Part shown: one piece after another, positions 9,501 through 18,512 of the stretch | Numbering within the stretch: the stretch's first letter is position 1 | Layout: each line of letters opens with the position of its first letter | Source: Sphingobacterium endophyticum | GTDB lineage: Bacteria; Bacteroidota; Bacteroidia; Sphingobacteriales; Sphingobacteriaceae | NCBI RefSeq assembly: GCF_009733535.1 | Contig: NZ_SMMI01000025.1 | Location: forward strand, 1-48,356 | Reading direction: 5' to 3' | DNA length: 48,356 nt | Notes under the pieces: generated by a model | Databases searched by the model: none | Told to the model about the DNA's origin: nothing | Seen by the model: the letters and a program-made list of their open reading frames with translations, nothing else | Program-made: the position numbers and the translations under genes

Positions 9501-9770
9501 AGTACTCAAAGCAACAGTAACCACGTAAACAATGACTTCTTTATCATGAATCGATCCTACATACGATTGAGGAATCTGGAATTGGCATATACCCTACCTG
9601 CGAAATTATTGCAGCCTATTGGTGTAAATGCATTCAGAGTCTATGTAAGTGGACATAATTTATTCTTATGGGACAATCTCCCCATGAAACATCTTGATCC
9701 AGAGAATATGGATCCAATTGGATATCCGGTTACCAAAATGTTGAATATGGGAGTTAACGTAACTTTTTAA
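6573..9770 (+). CDS. SusC-like TonB-dependent outer-membrane transporter (first pair)
   Basis: This large SusC/RagA protein has about 1065 residues from ATG 6573. The frame extends up to a TTG at 6522, but ATG 6573 places MKGTLFWKSILFKS and a hydrophobic core at the N-terminus as a normal signal peptide ending near FAQ. A carboxypeptidase-D-like domain (about 30-105) is followed by the conserved EVVVVAYGQQKK segment (about 114), a plug domain with LIDGVPRDN and ANGVILITTKRG, and a 22-strand barrel ending in NVTF. There is no STN domain, so it is a transporter rather than a sigma-regulating transducer. It imports oligosaccharides with the SusD encoded 12 bases downstream. The substrate is unknown; a rhamnose-containing glycan is inferred from the neighbouring operon. 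Confidence 0.93.
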   Translation: MKGTLFWKSILFKSLSILLILFISVHVLFAQSGFKIEGTIRDAETKEILQGVTIRFVNSNIATSSDDQGRFELELPNSGKLNFSLIGYQQQETEVNTARNLTIDLLKQGEDIDEVVVVAYGQQKKLSVTGAVSSVSSEDLKKTPSASLAVALAGKLPGLSSVQRGGGQPGRDDATMFLRGAATTNGQAPLILIDGVPRDNIRTLDANEVETVTVLKDASATAVFGVRGANGVILITTKRGKEGKMKLNVSLDQSWTSFTREPERLTSLEYLNLRNQASLNDGLEAPFSADIIGKYENPLAGLDRNDPDYNTKAMVLNYMYPDHDYYREFIAKNTPQTRLNINGSGGTDKLSYFVNGAFLRQGGNLITEPKEQLGYDPSSWMRRYNFRSNLDYKISEYVKSFLNIGTYIEQVNMPSAGLYGGDTNWMMRDLLYQAQSILPITPGPVTIGGFGVEPGQIVDPGYMDRSAFEIINRMGYRNEIRSNLNASLGIDVSLGKYVPGLSVKGMVSYDTRATTAAQGYKRERLYLAEIVPASNTLNYAVKRSEEELLSLSKGADSRYNINLQGSINYVKTFGEKHDITGMILAQRDYWETVAGEIPFNVIGVAGRVTYGYDDRYLAEINMGYNGSEQFAPSKRFGFFPAFSVGWILSNEPYMPKYEWLDNLKFRASYGKVGNDQMGGVRFLYQTKNTLGGGPLGSLATIPGSNSTSGQGIIQGLIGNPNVTWELAKKQNYGVDLGLFKELTAAFDYYIEDRSQILIQRQSVPSFQGVPLGNIPRVNMGIVNNKGFEVELTYRKTITDKLHLSFNGNYGENRNVVKFIDEPIRDESYVHRYRGTGYAMGQNFGYKIDYSNGNGMFNSQEELDSYLATTSYGFGVPRVGYFKYEDLNKDGVVDDKDQVPIGASSIPGITYGFGMTVSFAGFDATVFFQGVGRYSGVWGGTQGVYENTYRGTYFGYHKTAWTAERYANGEEITYPALSTQSNSNHVNNDFFIMNRSYIRLRNLELAYTLPAKLLQPIGVNAFRVYVSGHNLFLWDNLPMKHLDPENMDPIGYPVTKMLNMGVNVTF

Positions 9771-9782
9771 ATTTTAGAAATC

Positions 9783-11696
9783 ATGAATTTAAGATTAAGA
9801 AAAAATATATACACGATTATATTGGCTGCCTTCCTTTCAGTTGGATTGAATTCTTGTAATAAAGAACTAGATATGGCCCCCGATGGTTATTTTTCCATTG
9901 AGGATGTTTTTAAGGATAATCTCAAAGTAGCAGCTTTCTTGAATAGTTGTTATGATCAAATTCCAACGAAAGGAACACGTTATTTTTTCTGGATGCGTGG
10001 GCCTGTAGTTTGGAGCGACGAAGCTTGGGACACTGATGCAGAAGCTGAACCAACCTTAATGTCAGGAAGAGTTTACAATGGAGATGCTTCAGCAGCCTTT
10101 CACCCCATGACTAATATTAGCATTGATGGCGGAAACGGAGACTATTGGAACCGGTATTGGGCAGGAATAAGAAATTGTACCGTATTTATCAAGAATATAG
10201 ATGCTGCAACCGTCAATAGTGAAACAGACCGGAAAAGATGGAAAGCTGAAGCTCATCTATTAAGAGCATACTATTATCACGAATTATTGAAATGGTTTGG
10301 CTCGGCACTGCCGATCATGCGAGAGCCAATGGAATTTGATGCTGACTTTTCAGGGGTTGAAAAACCAACTTATTACAATTTGGTCAAATTTATAATGGAA
10401 GATTGTGATGTTGCCTTGTCAACCTCCGAATTGCCATGGACCATTACCGACCAAGGTGAGCAACACCGGATTACTAAGTCTGTTGCAGAAGCTATAAAAT
10501 CCAAAGTGATCTTGTATGCCGCTAGCCCCCAGAATAATGCTGGACAAAATTATTGGGAACAGGCCTATACTATTAATAAACAGTCCTTGGCAAATCTGCG
10601 GGCAAATGGTTATGAATTGTATAAAAAAGTTAACTATCCTCAAACCTATCTTTCTGCAACAGCATTTATTGGTCCAAAAGTGAATGAGAATGCCTCATTA
10701 TACAATGAATACTTTACACAAGGTATGCAATTTTCAGGTACTCGAATCGATAAAGAAACTATTTGGCAGAGTAGAGAAGGTCAAGGCAATATTTGGAATA
10801 TAGATGGAATAGGGGCACAAGATGGATATAAGACAGGTACCTGTCCTAGTCAAGAAATTGTTGATGCTTTTGAAACCATTGATGGAGAACCAATATTGGA
10901 CCTGGCAAATCCATATCTTGATGAAAAACATCTACAACCGAATTATAACAAAAATAACAAGACCTATAATCCAAATGACCCATATGCAAATAGAGATCCT
11001 AGGTTTTATGCCAACATCTATTATAATGGATCTAAGCGGTATGCCTTCTGGAATTTCGCGGAAGTAAAAGAGTCACCTGAAAATTATCCGGCAGGAATGG
11101 GAAACCGCATCAGGATTATCGCAACCTACCAAGGAGAACCACAGACAGGTATTGACAGAACAGTTCGAAAAGCAACGAGGACAGGATACTTTCAACGTAA
11201 ATTCTTGCATCCAAATTCAAGTACCAATAACCCAATCGGAGGGGCAAATACAAAATTGTTCAGACTAGGGGAAGTGATATTGAATTTTGCAGAGGCAGCA
11301 GCCGAAGCGGGCCATCTGGAAGAAGCAAGAACTGCCGTGAATGAAATCCGTACTCGGGTAGGGATGCCAGAAATACCACAAGGACTGAGCAAAGAGAATC
11401 TAATTCTAAGGGTGAAGCATGAACGAAGAGTGGAATTGGCATTTGAAGAACAACGGTTTTTTGATGTCAGAAGATGGGCAAAACCTGGGGAAAATCTTGC
11501 TAAAACCGATAAATGGATAACGGCAATGAACATAACAAGAAATACAGATGGAACTTATGCATATGCCAGAAGAGTGGTAAGAGATGTCGAAAGAAGAAAC
11601 TATGCAAGCAAGTTTATTTGGTTGCCAATTCCTTTAGAAGAGGCAAATAGGTTGAATTCAATAACTGGGGTAAATTGGCAAAATCCAGGATGGTAA
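9783..11696 (+). CDS. SusD-like surface glycan-binding lipoprotein (first pair)
   Basis: A 637-residue RagB/SusD protein. The N-terminus has a lipoprotein signal ending at LNSCNKELD, so Cys25 is the likely lipidated residue. The interior has the TPR-rich pattern of the family: WKAEAHLLRAYYYHELLKWFG, RLGEVILNFAEAAAEAGH and VKHERRVELAFEEQRFFDVRRW. It ends in NWQNPGW, a usual SusD terminus. It should form the lid of the SusC barrel encoded 12 bases upstream and bind oligosaccharide at the cell surface. It is somewhat longer than SusD of the starch system. The second susC gene begins 19 bases after its stop. Confidence 0.93.
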   Translation: MNLRLRKNIYTIILAAFLSVGLNSCNKELDMAPDGYFSIEDVFKDNLKVAAFLNSCYDQIPTKGTRYFFWMRGPVVWSDEAWDTDAEAEPTLMSGRVYNGDASAAFHPMTNISIDGGNGDYWNRYWAGIRNCTVFIKNIDAATVNSETDRKRWKAEAHLLRAYYYHELLKWFGSALPIMREPMEFDADFSGVEKPTYYNLVKFIMEDCDVALSTSELPWTITDQGEQHRITKSVAEAIKSKVILYAASPQNNAGQNYWEQAYTINKQSLANLRANGYELYKKVNYPQTYLSATAFIGPKVNENASLYNEYFTQGMQFSGTRIDKETIWQSREGQGNIWNIDGIGAQDGYKTGTCPSQEIVDAFETIDGEPILDLANPYLDEKHLQPNYNKNNKTYNPNDPYANRDPRFYANIYYNGSKRYAFWNFAEVKESPENYPAGMGNRIRIIATYQGEPQTGIDRTVRKATRTGYFQRKFLHPNSSTNNPIGGANTKLFRLGEVILNFAEAAAEAGHLEEARTAVNEIRTRVGMPEIPQGLSKENLILRVKHERRVELAFEEQRFFDVRRWAKPGENLAKTDKWITAMNITRNTDGTYAYARRVVRDVERRNYASKFIWLPIPLEEANRLNSITGVNWQNPGW

Positions 11697-11715
11697 AATT
11701 ATTTAATAAGATACG

Positions 11716-14700
11716 ATGAAAGATTTTCGAATATATTTTAAGTTGAGCCTTCTTGTGTTTTTATGTAACATGTTACAACTACAGGTTCTTGCACAAGAAT
11801 CCACAGTGCATATGTCGGGGAAGGTGCTTGATGAACAGCAAAATCCTATCAAGGATGTCATTATATCAACTCAAGACAATAAAATAGGAACTTCCACAAA
11901 TTGGGAAGGAGCTTTCGAACTTGAAATTCCATTAAGTATTGAGGAATTAAAATTTGAAAGGATAGGCTACAAAACACAGGTAATAAATATCCTAAGAGGA
12001 GATAGTACCTCGAATGTAGTGTTAAAAACAGATATTCATCAGATGGATAGAATTATTGATCTAGGTTATAGCAGCACAACCTTTGGAGACCTAACCGGGG
12101 CAGTTTCTGTTGTTCAAGGTGAGGTGGTAGAAAGACATCCAGTTGCTAATCTGAGTCAAACATTTGCTGGACGACTTGCTGGATTAACAACGCAAGAATC
12201 GTTTTCTGAACTATCAAGGGCGAATACCGAACTATTTGTCCGCGGAATATCCGCAGCAAGAAGTGGCGACCCCTTGATTATGATTGATGGAATTCCTACT
12301 TCATATAACAGTAATCAATCATTGGAGTATATTTCTCCAAATGAAATTGAATCTATTACCGTTCTGAAAGATGCTTCTACGCAGGCTATATATGGTATAC
12401 AGGGTGCAAATGGAGTAATTGTGGTGAAAACAAAAAGAGGAAAAAAAGGTCCTGTAGAAATTAAAGCTAGATTAGATCAATCTTTTCAACAGGTCACTAC
12501 CAAACCTCTTATGTTTAATGCCCTACAATATGCTGAGTTCAGCAATCAGGCAGGTGTAAATGATGGATTAGGTCCTTTCAGTCAGTTTTCTGAAGATATC
12601 ATTTCCCATTATCGGACAGGTGATTCTCCGGAATTATATCCTAGCAATAATTGGTATGAAAAGTATTTCAAAGATTTTGCTTCTATGCAAAGATTGGGAC
12701 TGAACATCACTGGCGGAAATGATAAAGTAACCTATTTTTCAAATTTGAACTTTATGCATCAGGGCGGCTATTTTAATACGGAGTCTAAAGACTATGATGC
12801 TAATCCAAAAAACATATGGATAAATTATCGTTCCAATGTTGATATTCAATTCAATAATTATTTGAGCGGTTTCTTAAGATTAAGTGGGAATGTCAAGAGA
12901 GAACATGTGCCTGGTGGGGCATCCAATGATGCAACTTACGGAAGTATGTTTCTCATGCCTCCAACTACTTATGGACCATTGACACCAATAGTAAAAGATG
13001 AAAATGGTGTAGATTTCCCAGGTAGTGGACAAGTAATTACCACAGATCGCGTGGATCAATCAACTTTTGGAATACTTAATAGAACTGGATATTATAATCA
13101 TACGGTAACTAATATCAGTTCCCAGTTTGGTCTTAATCTGGATATGAGATTCTTAACTCAAGGGCTGAAGCTTTCTGGAGTATTTGCCTATCAAACTAAT
13201 TCTGTGGGGAGTTTAGGAACCACTCAGGATTATGAAAGATATATCCGTTCTGATAATTGGAATGAACTGGAATTTTCAAAAAAGGGAGAACAGAATAATA
13301 CTCCTTTGGCATATGGTAAATCACATTCCTACTATTACCATTTAACCTATAAGGGACAGCTTGATTATTCCAGGGTTTTTGGTGATCATTCAATCAATGC
13401 TATGGCTTATGGATTATTTCAAGACCTAACCAAAGCCAATACCAACGCACCTGAACTTCTCCCATACAAACGTCTTAGTACCGGTGCGCAATTGGTCTAC
13501 AACTACGATGATCGTTATGTTTTAAAAGGAGTGTTTGGATATTCAGGTTCTGAACAATATGCTCGTTCACATCGGTATTTATTTACTCCAGCGGTAGCAG
13601 CAAGTTGGATCGCTAGCAATGAATCATTCTTAGAGTCAAGTACCGACTGGTTGAGCTTATTGAAATTTAGGGCATCTTGGGGAAAAACTGCGAATGATCA
13701 GAGCGATTTACAACGATATGCCTATCTGGACCAAATCACTCAACAGTCAGGTGGACCAATAGGATATTTACAATATTTAATTACCGAGAGACAAACTGGT
13801 AACCCTAATATTCAAGCTGAAGTATCCACCAAAACAAATTTTGGTCTCGACTTGGGACTTTTTAATTCAATCACTTTCTCTGCAGATATTTTCAAAGAGA
13901 AAATGGAAAACATGGTTGTGGGAGCAGTTTCTACCATTCCTGCCTATCAAGGGATTCCACTTTCAAATTATCCAAGGTTAAATGAGGGGATATTTGAAAA
14001 CAAAGGTTATGAACTAACCCTTCGATACGACAAAAGATTAAATGATAAGTTGTCATTTTATGTTGAAGGGATGTATTCAAAAAACCATAATACTATCATT
14101 AGTTGGAATGAGGCACAACGGACGGAAGATTTTCACTACCGTATCAGAGAAGAGGGATATTCATATGGCCAACAATTTGGCTACTTAGTTGACTACAGCC
14201 AAGGAAATGGTTTTTTCAATTCACAAGCTGAAATTGATGCTTCAGGTTTGGAATATGGATTTGGTGCAGTTCGGGTTGGTGATTTAAGATATCAGGATTT
14301 GAATGCTGATGGGATAATAGATGAGAGAGATCAAGGCCCTGTTGGTAGCGGTTTGGTCCCTAGAGCAACTTATGCATTTTCCGGAGGATTGAGATACAGT
14401 GCATTTGATATGAACTTTATTTTCCAAGGCATAGGGGATTATTCAAGAATGATGATGGGGCCAGGGATTTGGGAAATTACCAATGGAGGAATGTATACCG
14501 CATTACATCAAAATGCTTGGACTTCGGAGCGATATGCAAATGGTGAAACGATAACATGGCCAGCTTTGTCTACCGAAAAATCAGTAAACCATGAAGCCAG
14601 TGATTTTGTCAATTTCAATAAGTCATACCTAAGATTACGAAACCTTGAGTTGGGTTATTCTTTGAAAAGAGAGTCAACCAAGAAAATAGGTTTTGATCAA

Positions 14701-14838
14701 ATCCGGTTTGTATTGTCTGGGCAAAACTTATTTACCTGGGATAAGATGAAAACCAAAGATTTTGGCCCTGAAGGAGCAGGATATATGACCTTCCCGGTAT
14801 ATAGAGTATATAGTTTTGGGGTAAACCTCATGTTGTAG
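11716..14838 (+). CDS. SusC-like TonB-dependent outer-membrane transporter (second pair, divergent N-terminus)
   Basis: A 1040-residue SusC/RagA paralogue with a signal peptide ending near VLAQ (residue 27), a carboxypeptidase-D-like domain, a plug (LIMIDGIPTSYNS, ANGVIVVKTKRGK) and a barrel. The usual EVVVVGYGxQKK segment is replaced by DRIIDLGYSSTTFGDLTGAV (from residue 111), and the last residue is Leu rather than the usual aromatic. It resembles the first SusC most in the barrel (for example NEGIFENKGYEL versus NMGIVNNKGFEV). It pairs with the SusD encoded 39 bases downstream and probably imports a different fragment of the same glycan. The altered TonB-box region may weaken or change coupling; that is inference. 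Confidence 0.91.
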   Translation: MKDFRIYFKLSLLVFLCNMLQLQVLAQESTVHMSGKVLDEQQNPIKDVIISTQDNKIGTSTNWEGAFELEIPLSIEELKFERIGYKTQVINILRGDSTSNVVLKTDIHQMDRIIDLGYSSTTFGDLTGAVSVVQGEVVERHPVANLSQTFAGRLAGLTTQESFSELSRANTELFVRGISAARSGDPLIMIDGIPTSYNSNQSLEYISPNEIESITVLKDASTQAIYGIQGANGVIVVKTKRGKKGPVEIKARLDQSFQQVTTKPLMFNALQYAEFSNQAGVNDGLGPFSQFSEDIISHYRTGDSPELYPSNNWYEKYFKDFASMQRLGLNITGGNDKVTYFSNLNFMHQGGYFNTESKDYDANPKNIWINYRSNVDIQFNNYLSGFLRLSGNVKREHVPGGASNDATYGSMFLMPPTTYGPLTPIVKDENGVDFPGSGQVITTDRVDQSTFGILNRTGYYNHTVTNISSQFGLNLDMRFLTQGLKLSGVFAYQTNSVGSLGTTQDYERYIRSDNWNELEFSKKGEQNNTPLAYGKSHSYYYHLTYKGQLDYSRVFGDHSINAMAYGLFQDLTKANTNAPELLPYKRLSTGAQLVYNYDDRYVLKGVFGYSGSEQYARSHRYLFTPAVAASWIASNESFLESSTDWLSLLKFRASWGKTANDQSDLQRYAYLDQITQQSGGPIGYLQYLITERQTGNPNIQAEVSTKTNFGLDLGLFNSITFSADIFKEKMENMVVGAVSTIPAYQGIPLSNYPRLNEGIFENKGYELTLRYDKRLNDKLSFYVEGMYSKNHNTIISWNEAQRTEDFHYRIREEGYSYGQQFGYLVDYSQGNGFFNSQAEIDASGLEYGFGAVRVGDLRYQDLNADGIIDERDQGPVGSGLVPRATYAFSGGLRYSAFDMNFIFQGIGDYSRMMMGPGIWEITNGGMYTALHQNAWTSERYANGETITWPALSTEKSVNHEASDFVNFNKSYLRLRNLELGYSLKRESTKKIGFDQIRFVLSGQNLFTWDKMKTKDFGPEGAGYMTFPVYRVYSFGVNLML

Positions 14839-14877
14839 AAATATAAAATAGATTATTGATTTAAGAGAACAAAAATT

Positions 14878-16638
14878 ATGAAACTACATAAAAATATCTT
14901 TTACTCATTGCTTCTGATATGTCTTTCAACATCATGTAATAAGCAATTGGATTTACCAAGTGATGGTAGAATCAGCATGGATCAGGTATTCAGTGATTAT
15001 AACAGAACGAGAGGGTATCTGAATTCCTGCTATGGACATGCCCCTGGTCCAAATATTATACGATCATCTTATTCTGATGAAGCACAGGATGCCGATGATG
15101 TAATCGATGGTTCACAATACATCATGTGGTATGGTGGAAATATTACAACATCCACTTTTCCTAACTACTCTCCAGATGGCGGACCTTGGACAAGCTTATA
15201 TGAAGGGATAAGAAAATGCAATGTTTTTTTGGAAAACATAAAGACAGCGACCGTATATGTTGGGGATGAAGAAAAGGCAGGTTGGGTTGCTCAAGCCCAT
15301 ACTTTAAGGGCATTATATTATTTACAGTTAATAAAACGATACGGTTCGGGGCCTTTATTTGATGCCCCACTACCTTTAGATCATGACTTTTCTAAGGACA
15401 AGAAATCATCTTTCTCAGAGATAGTAACTTTTATTTTGAAAGATTGTGATGAAGCCTTAAAAGTTCCTGATACCAGAGATGGTTTTTCCTGGGCAATTTA
15501 TGATAATCAGTTCGGTAAAATGTCTAGAGCCATAGCTTATGCGATCAAATCTCAGGCTGTAACATATGCGGCTAGTCCCTTATGGTCAGATGGTACCTAT
15601 ACATGGGAGGATGCGACGAAAATCACGGCAGAAGCCTTGGCACAATGTCTTGCCAATGGTTATGAATTGTTTGCTAATAAACCCGAGGCGGGTATTGCGC
15701 AAAATGCCTATGCCTTATATTTTATTACCTCCTCGAATGACCAACGTGCCGTTGATAAAGAAACAATCTATCAATTGGGTGGTCAATTACAAGTATGGAA
15801 AAACGCTGGTTTGCCTACAAACCCAGGAATGGAAAGAGCAGGGCCAAATCCTACCCAAGAATTAGTCGATAGTTATGAAATGGCAAATGGAGAAACCCCA
15901 ATTTTGGGTTATTCTGATGCGAATCATTTACAACCTATAATAAATCCTGCATCAGGGTATGATCCAATGAAACCTTATGTTGGTCGAGATCCTCGTTTCT
16001 ATGCCTCGATTTATTATAATGGCGCTGATAGGAACCTTGCAGGTAGCTTGATTCAAACCTATGTTGGTGGATCGGAAGGCATTTCTACAACAGATAGAAG
16101 ATATACAAGAACTGGATATTATTTAAGGAAATTCAACAACCATCGCTCTGGAGCGAGTAATAATTCTGATGGAGCAGTTCGATTATTTCGACTTGGAGAA
16201 TTGTACCTGAACTTCGCTGAGGCAGCCTATCAGTCTGTAGGTGCCGATGTGAAAGTGAATGATTCAAATCTAGGATTAAGTGCAAGAGAGGCGCTGAATG
16301 CCATTAGAAAAAGAGCAGGCATGCCGGATCTGAAAACAGGGATGACCAAGCAAGATTTTGAAAAAAGATACAGGAATGAGAGACGAATCGAACTGGCATT
16401 TGAAGAACATCGTTATTTTGACGTACGCAGATGGAAACTCCTAAGTACTACCGATAAATTCGTAACAGGGATGCGCATTCAGAAAAGCGGTGAATCAGAA
16501 ACATTTACTAGATTTAAATTTAGAGATCGTGGTAGTTCAGCAGACAAATTCTTATTATATCCTATTGATCAAATAGAAGTGAACAAAATTTTCCAGTTAA
16601 CTGGAGAAAATTGGCAAAACCCGGGATGGCTTGATTAG
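14878..16638 (+). CDS. SusD-like surface glycan-binding lipoprotein (second pair)
   Basis: A 586-residue RagB/SusD protein. Its lipoprotein signal ends at STSCNKQLD (Cys20). Family segments include WVAQAHTLRALYYLQLIKRYG, RLGELYLNFAEAAYQS and NERRIELAFEEHRYFDVRRW, and it ends GENWQNPGWLD. It is clearly paralogous to the first SusD, including the shared start SCNK-LD and the final NWQNPGW, but about 50 residues shorter. It should act with the second SusC. The 3' end of the gene, including the stop codon, forms one arm and the loop of a perfect stem-loop, described separately. Confidence 0.92.
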   Translation: MKLHKNIFYSLLLICLSTSCNKQLDLPSDGRISMDQVFSDYNRTRGYLNSCYGHAPGPNIIRSSYSDEAQDADDVIDGSQYIMWYGGNITTSTFPNYSPDGGPWTSLYEGIRKCNVFLENIKTATVYVGDEEKAGWVAQAHTLRALYYLQLIKRYGSGPLFDAPLPLDHDFSKDKKSSFSEIVTFILKDCDEALKVPDTRDGFSWAIYDNQFGKMSRAIAYAIKSQAVTYAASPLWSDGTYTWEDATKITAEALAQCLANGYELFANKPEAGIAQNAYALYFITSSNDQRAVDKETIYQLGGQLQVWKNAGLPTNPGMERAGPNPTQELVDSYEMANGETPILGYSDANHLQPIINPASGYDPMKPYVGRDPRFYASIYYNGADRNLAGSLIQTYVGGSEGISTTDRRYTRTGYYLRKFNNHRSGASNNSDGAVRLFRLGELYLNFAEAAYQSVGADVKVNDSNLGLSAREALNAIRKRAGMPDLKTGMTKQDFEKRYRNERRIELAFEEHRYFDVRRWKLLSTTDKFVTGMRIQKSGESETFTRFKFRDRGSSADKFLLYPIDQIEVNKIFQLTGENWQNPGWLD

Positions 16639-16645
16639 CCATCCC
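16623..16645 (+). promoter_or_regulatory. Stem-loop across the second susD stop codon
   Basis: GGGATGGCT at 16623-16631 pairs perfectly with AGCCATCCC at 16637-16645 around a five-base loop, and the TAG stop lies within it. An A-run rather than a T-run follows, so it is unlikely to be an intrinsic terminator. It could mark an RNA processing or stability boundary between the susCD genes and the enzyme genes. Confidence 0.5.
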
Positions 16646-16661
16646 AAAAAACCTAAACCTA

Positions 16662-18470
16662 ATGAATAAAATTTTTTTAACAACAATCTTCCTAATTTTA
16701 TTGGGACAGGGCACATCATTTTCACAGCAAGTACCTTTTGTGAGCAGTAATGACTGGGCATTTACGGATGCATTGGGCAGAAAAGTAATTAGCTCTGAAA
16801 AAGGTGCTCCAAAGCGGGATAAAACCGTAGCTATGTTTTATTGGACATGGCACGAAGGAAATGATGATACTAGTTATCAAGTCAAGAATATAACCAATAT
16901 CGTCCGAGAATATCCTGAAGCTATGAAGGATTATGACCATCCGGCATGGGGAACAAAAAAACCTGGTTTCTTTTTTTGGGAGGAACCTTTATTTGGATAT
17001 TATAAAACAACAGATCCATGGGTTTTGAGAAAACATGCTGAAATGTTGGCAGACGCAGGGGTGGATGTGGTGTTTTTTGACTGTACCAATGGAAGTTTGA
17101 CTTGGCAAGATTCTTATGAAGCATTATTTAAAACTTGGGATCAAGCACAAAAAGATGGAGTGAAAGTACCCAAAATAGCTTTTCTTTTGCCATTCGGTCC
17201 TGTACCACATTCTGCAGTATCATTGAGACAATTGTATAAAGATGTCTATCAGCCGGGCAGATATAAAAACCTATGGTTTATTTGGAAAGGTAAGCCAGGT
17301 ATTATGGCTTATCCAGATAATTTAGAAAAGAATGGAACCGACCTAGAAATTGCAAATTTCTTTACATTCAGACCCGGACAACCCGACTATGTGGATGGAC
17401 CTACAAGAAATGATCAATGGGCTTGGCTCGAGAATTATCCTCAACACGGATATGCAGCATTAAATAATGGGAAATTCGAACAGGTTGCGGTAGGTGTTGC
17501 ACAAAACGCAGGGCCATCAACTAATGGACATTGCTCAGCTTTTAACCTCCCAGGAACGTATGGAAGAAGTTATAGTAAGAGAAATGGTTTTGACCCTAGA
17601 GTAGATGGTTACCTATATGGATGGAATTTTCAAGAACAGTGGGACCGAGCATTTGAATTAGATCCTGAATTGGTATTTGTGACTGGCTGGAACGAATACA
17701 TAGCTGGACAATGGTTGCCAAAAGATAGTTGGACAGGAGATCCATTTTCCTTCGTTGATCAATTTGATTGGACTCACAGCCGCGATATAGAACCTAATAA
17801 GGGCTGGGGTGACAAAGGTGATGTATATTACCAACAATTGATCGACAACGTGCGTAAATTTAAAGGACTAGACCCTCCAACCAAGGTTTCTGAAGCAAAG
17901 ACCATAAAAATTGGTAATAAAAATGAATGGGATAATGTATTGCCGCAGTTTAAGCATTATGCAGGTAATACCATCCACAGGGATCACCGTGGCAGATACA
18001 GTGAGTATTACACAAATAACAGTGGTAGAAATGATATTATTGAAGCTCGCGTCGCAAGAGATAAAGCCGATGTATTCTTTTACGTCGAAACTGCTGAAAA
18101 ATTGAGCCCGTCCACTGATCCAAATTGGATGATGTTGTTTATTGATGTAGATAGAGATAAAAGCACGGGTTGGAATGGATATGATTATGTGATTAACAGG
18201 GTTAATCCCAAGAATAATAAAGCTGTTATAGAGAAAAATATAGCTGGCCGATGGGAATGGGAATCAGTTGGAACAGCTCCAACATCCATTCAGAATAACC
18301 GACTTGAAATTGCTGTTTCTAGGTCGCTGTTAAAATTAGATGGCAAACCTGTAAATTTTGAATTTAAATGGAATGATAATATGCAAGAGAACGGAAATAT
18401 CATGGACTTCTATGTAAATGGTGATACAGCACCCGGTGGTCGATTTAATTTTGTTTATAAAGCAGATTAG
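16662..18470 (+). CDS. Secreted GH71/GH99-like glycan-active protein with C-terminal CBM9-like domain (paralogue 1)
   Basis: A 602-residue protein with a classical signal peptide ending near SFSQQ. Residues about 45-385 look like the TIM-barrel of the GH71/GH99/WbsX-type group: early AMFYWTWHEGN, then EPLFGYYK, VDVVFFDCTN (Asp140) and a late TGWNEYIAGQW with Glu345 placed like the family's catalytic acid. Residues about 415-602 form a CBM9/DOMON-like beta domain (NWMMLFIDVDRDKSTGWNGY, DFYVNGDTAPGGRF). It likely cleaves or binds an oligosaccharide in the periplasm or at the surface. No lipobox or sorting domain is seen. The activity cannot be named from sequence; the neighbouring rhamnose operon suggests a rhamnose-containing substrate. 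The next gene is a paralogue 42 bases downstream. Confidence 0.8.
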   Translation: MNKIFLTTIFLILLGQGTSFSQQVPFVSSNDWAFTDALGRKVISSEKGAPKRDKTVAMFYWTWHEGNDDTSYQVKNITNIVREYPEAMKDYDHPAWGTKKPGFFFWEEPLFGYYKTTDPWVLRKHAEMLADAGVDVVFFDCTNGSLTWQDSYEALFKTWDQAQKDGVKVPKIAFLLPFGPVPHSAVSLRQLYKDVYQPGRYKNLWFIWKGKPGIMAYPDNLEKNGTDLEIANFFTFRPGQPDYVDGPTRNDQWAWLENYPQHGYAALNNGKFEQVAVGVAQNAGPSTNGHCSAFNLPGTYGRSYSKRNGFDPRVDGYLYGWNFQEQWDRAFELDPELVFVTGWNEYIAGQWLPKDSWTGDPFSFVDQFDWTHSRDIEPNKGWGDKGDVYYQQLIDNVRKFKGLDPPTKVSEAKTIKIGNKNEWDNVLPQFKHYAGNTIHRDHRGRYSEYYTNNSGRNDIIEARVARDKADVFFYVETAEKLSPSTDPNWMMLFIDVDRDKSTGWNGYDYVINRVNPKNNKAVIEKNIAGRWEWESVGTAPTSIQNNRLEIAVSRSLLKLDGKPVNFEFKWNDNMQENGNIMDFYVNGDTAPGGRFNFVYKAD

Positions 18471-18512
18471 ATTTTGTAGTACAAACCTAATTTTTTAACC
18501 TTAAAACTTATT

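Noticed and set aside
11192..11533. 113-codon minus-strand frame inside the first susD
   Set aside because: Fully overlaps conserved SusD coding sequence on the other strand, with no domain, own promoter or neighbour.
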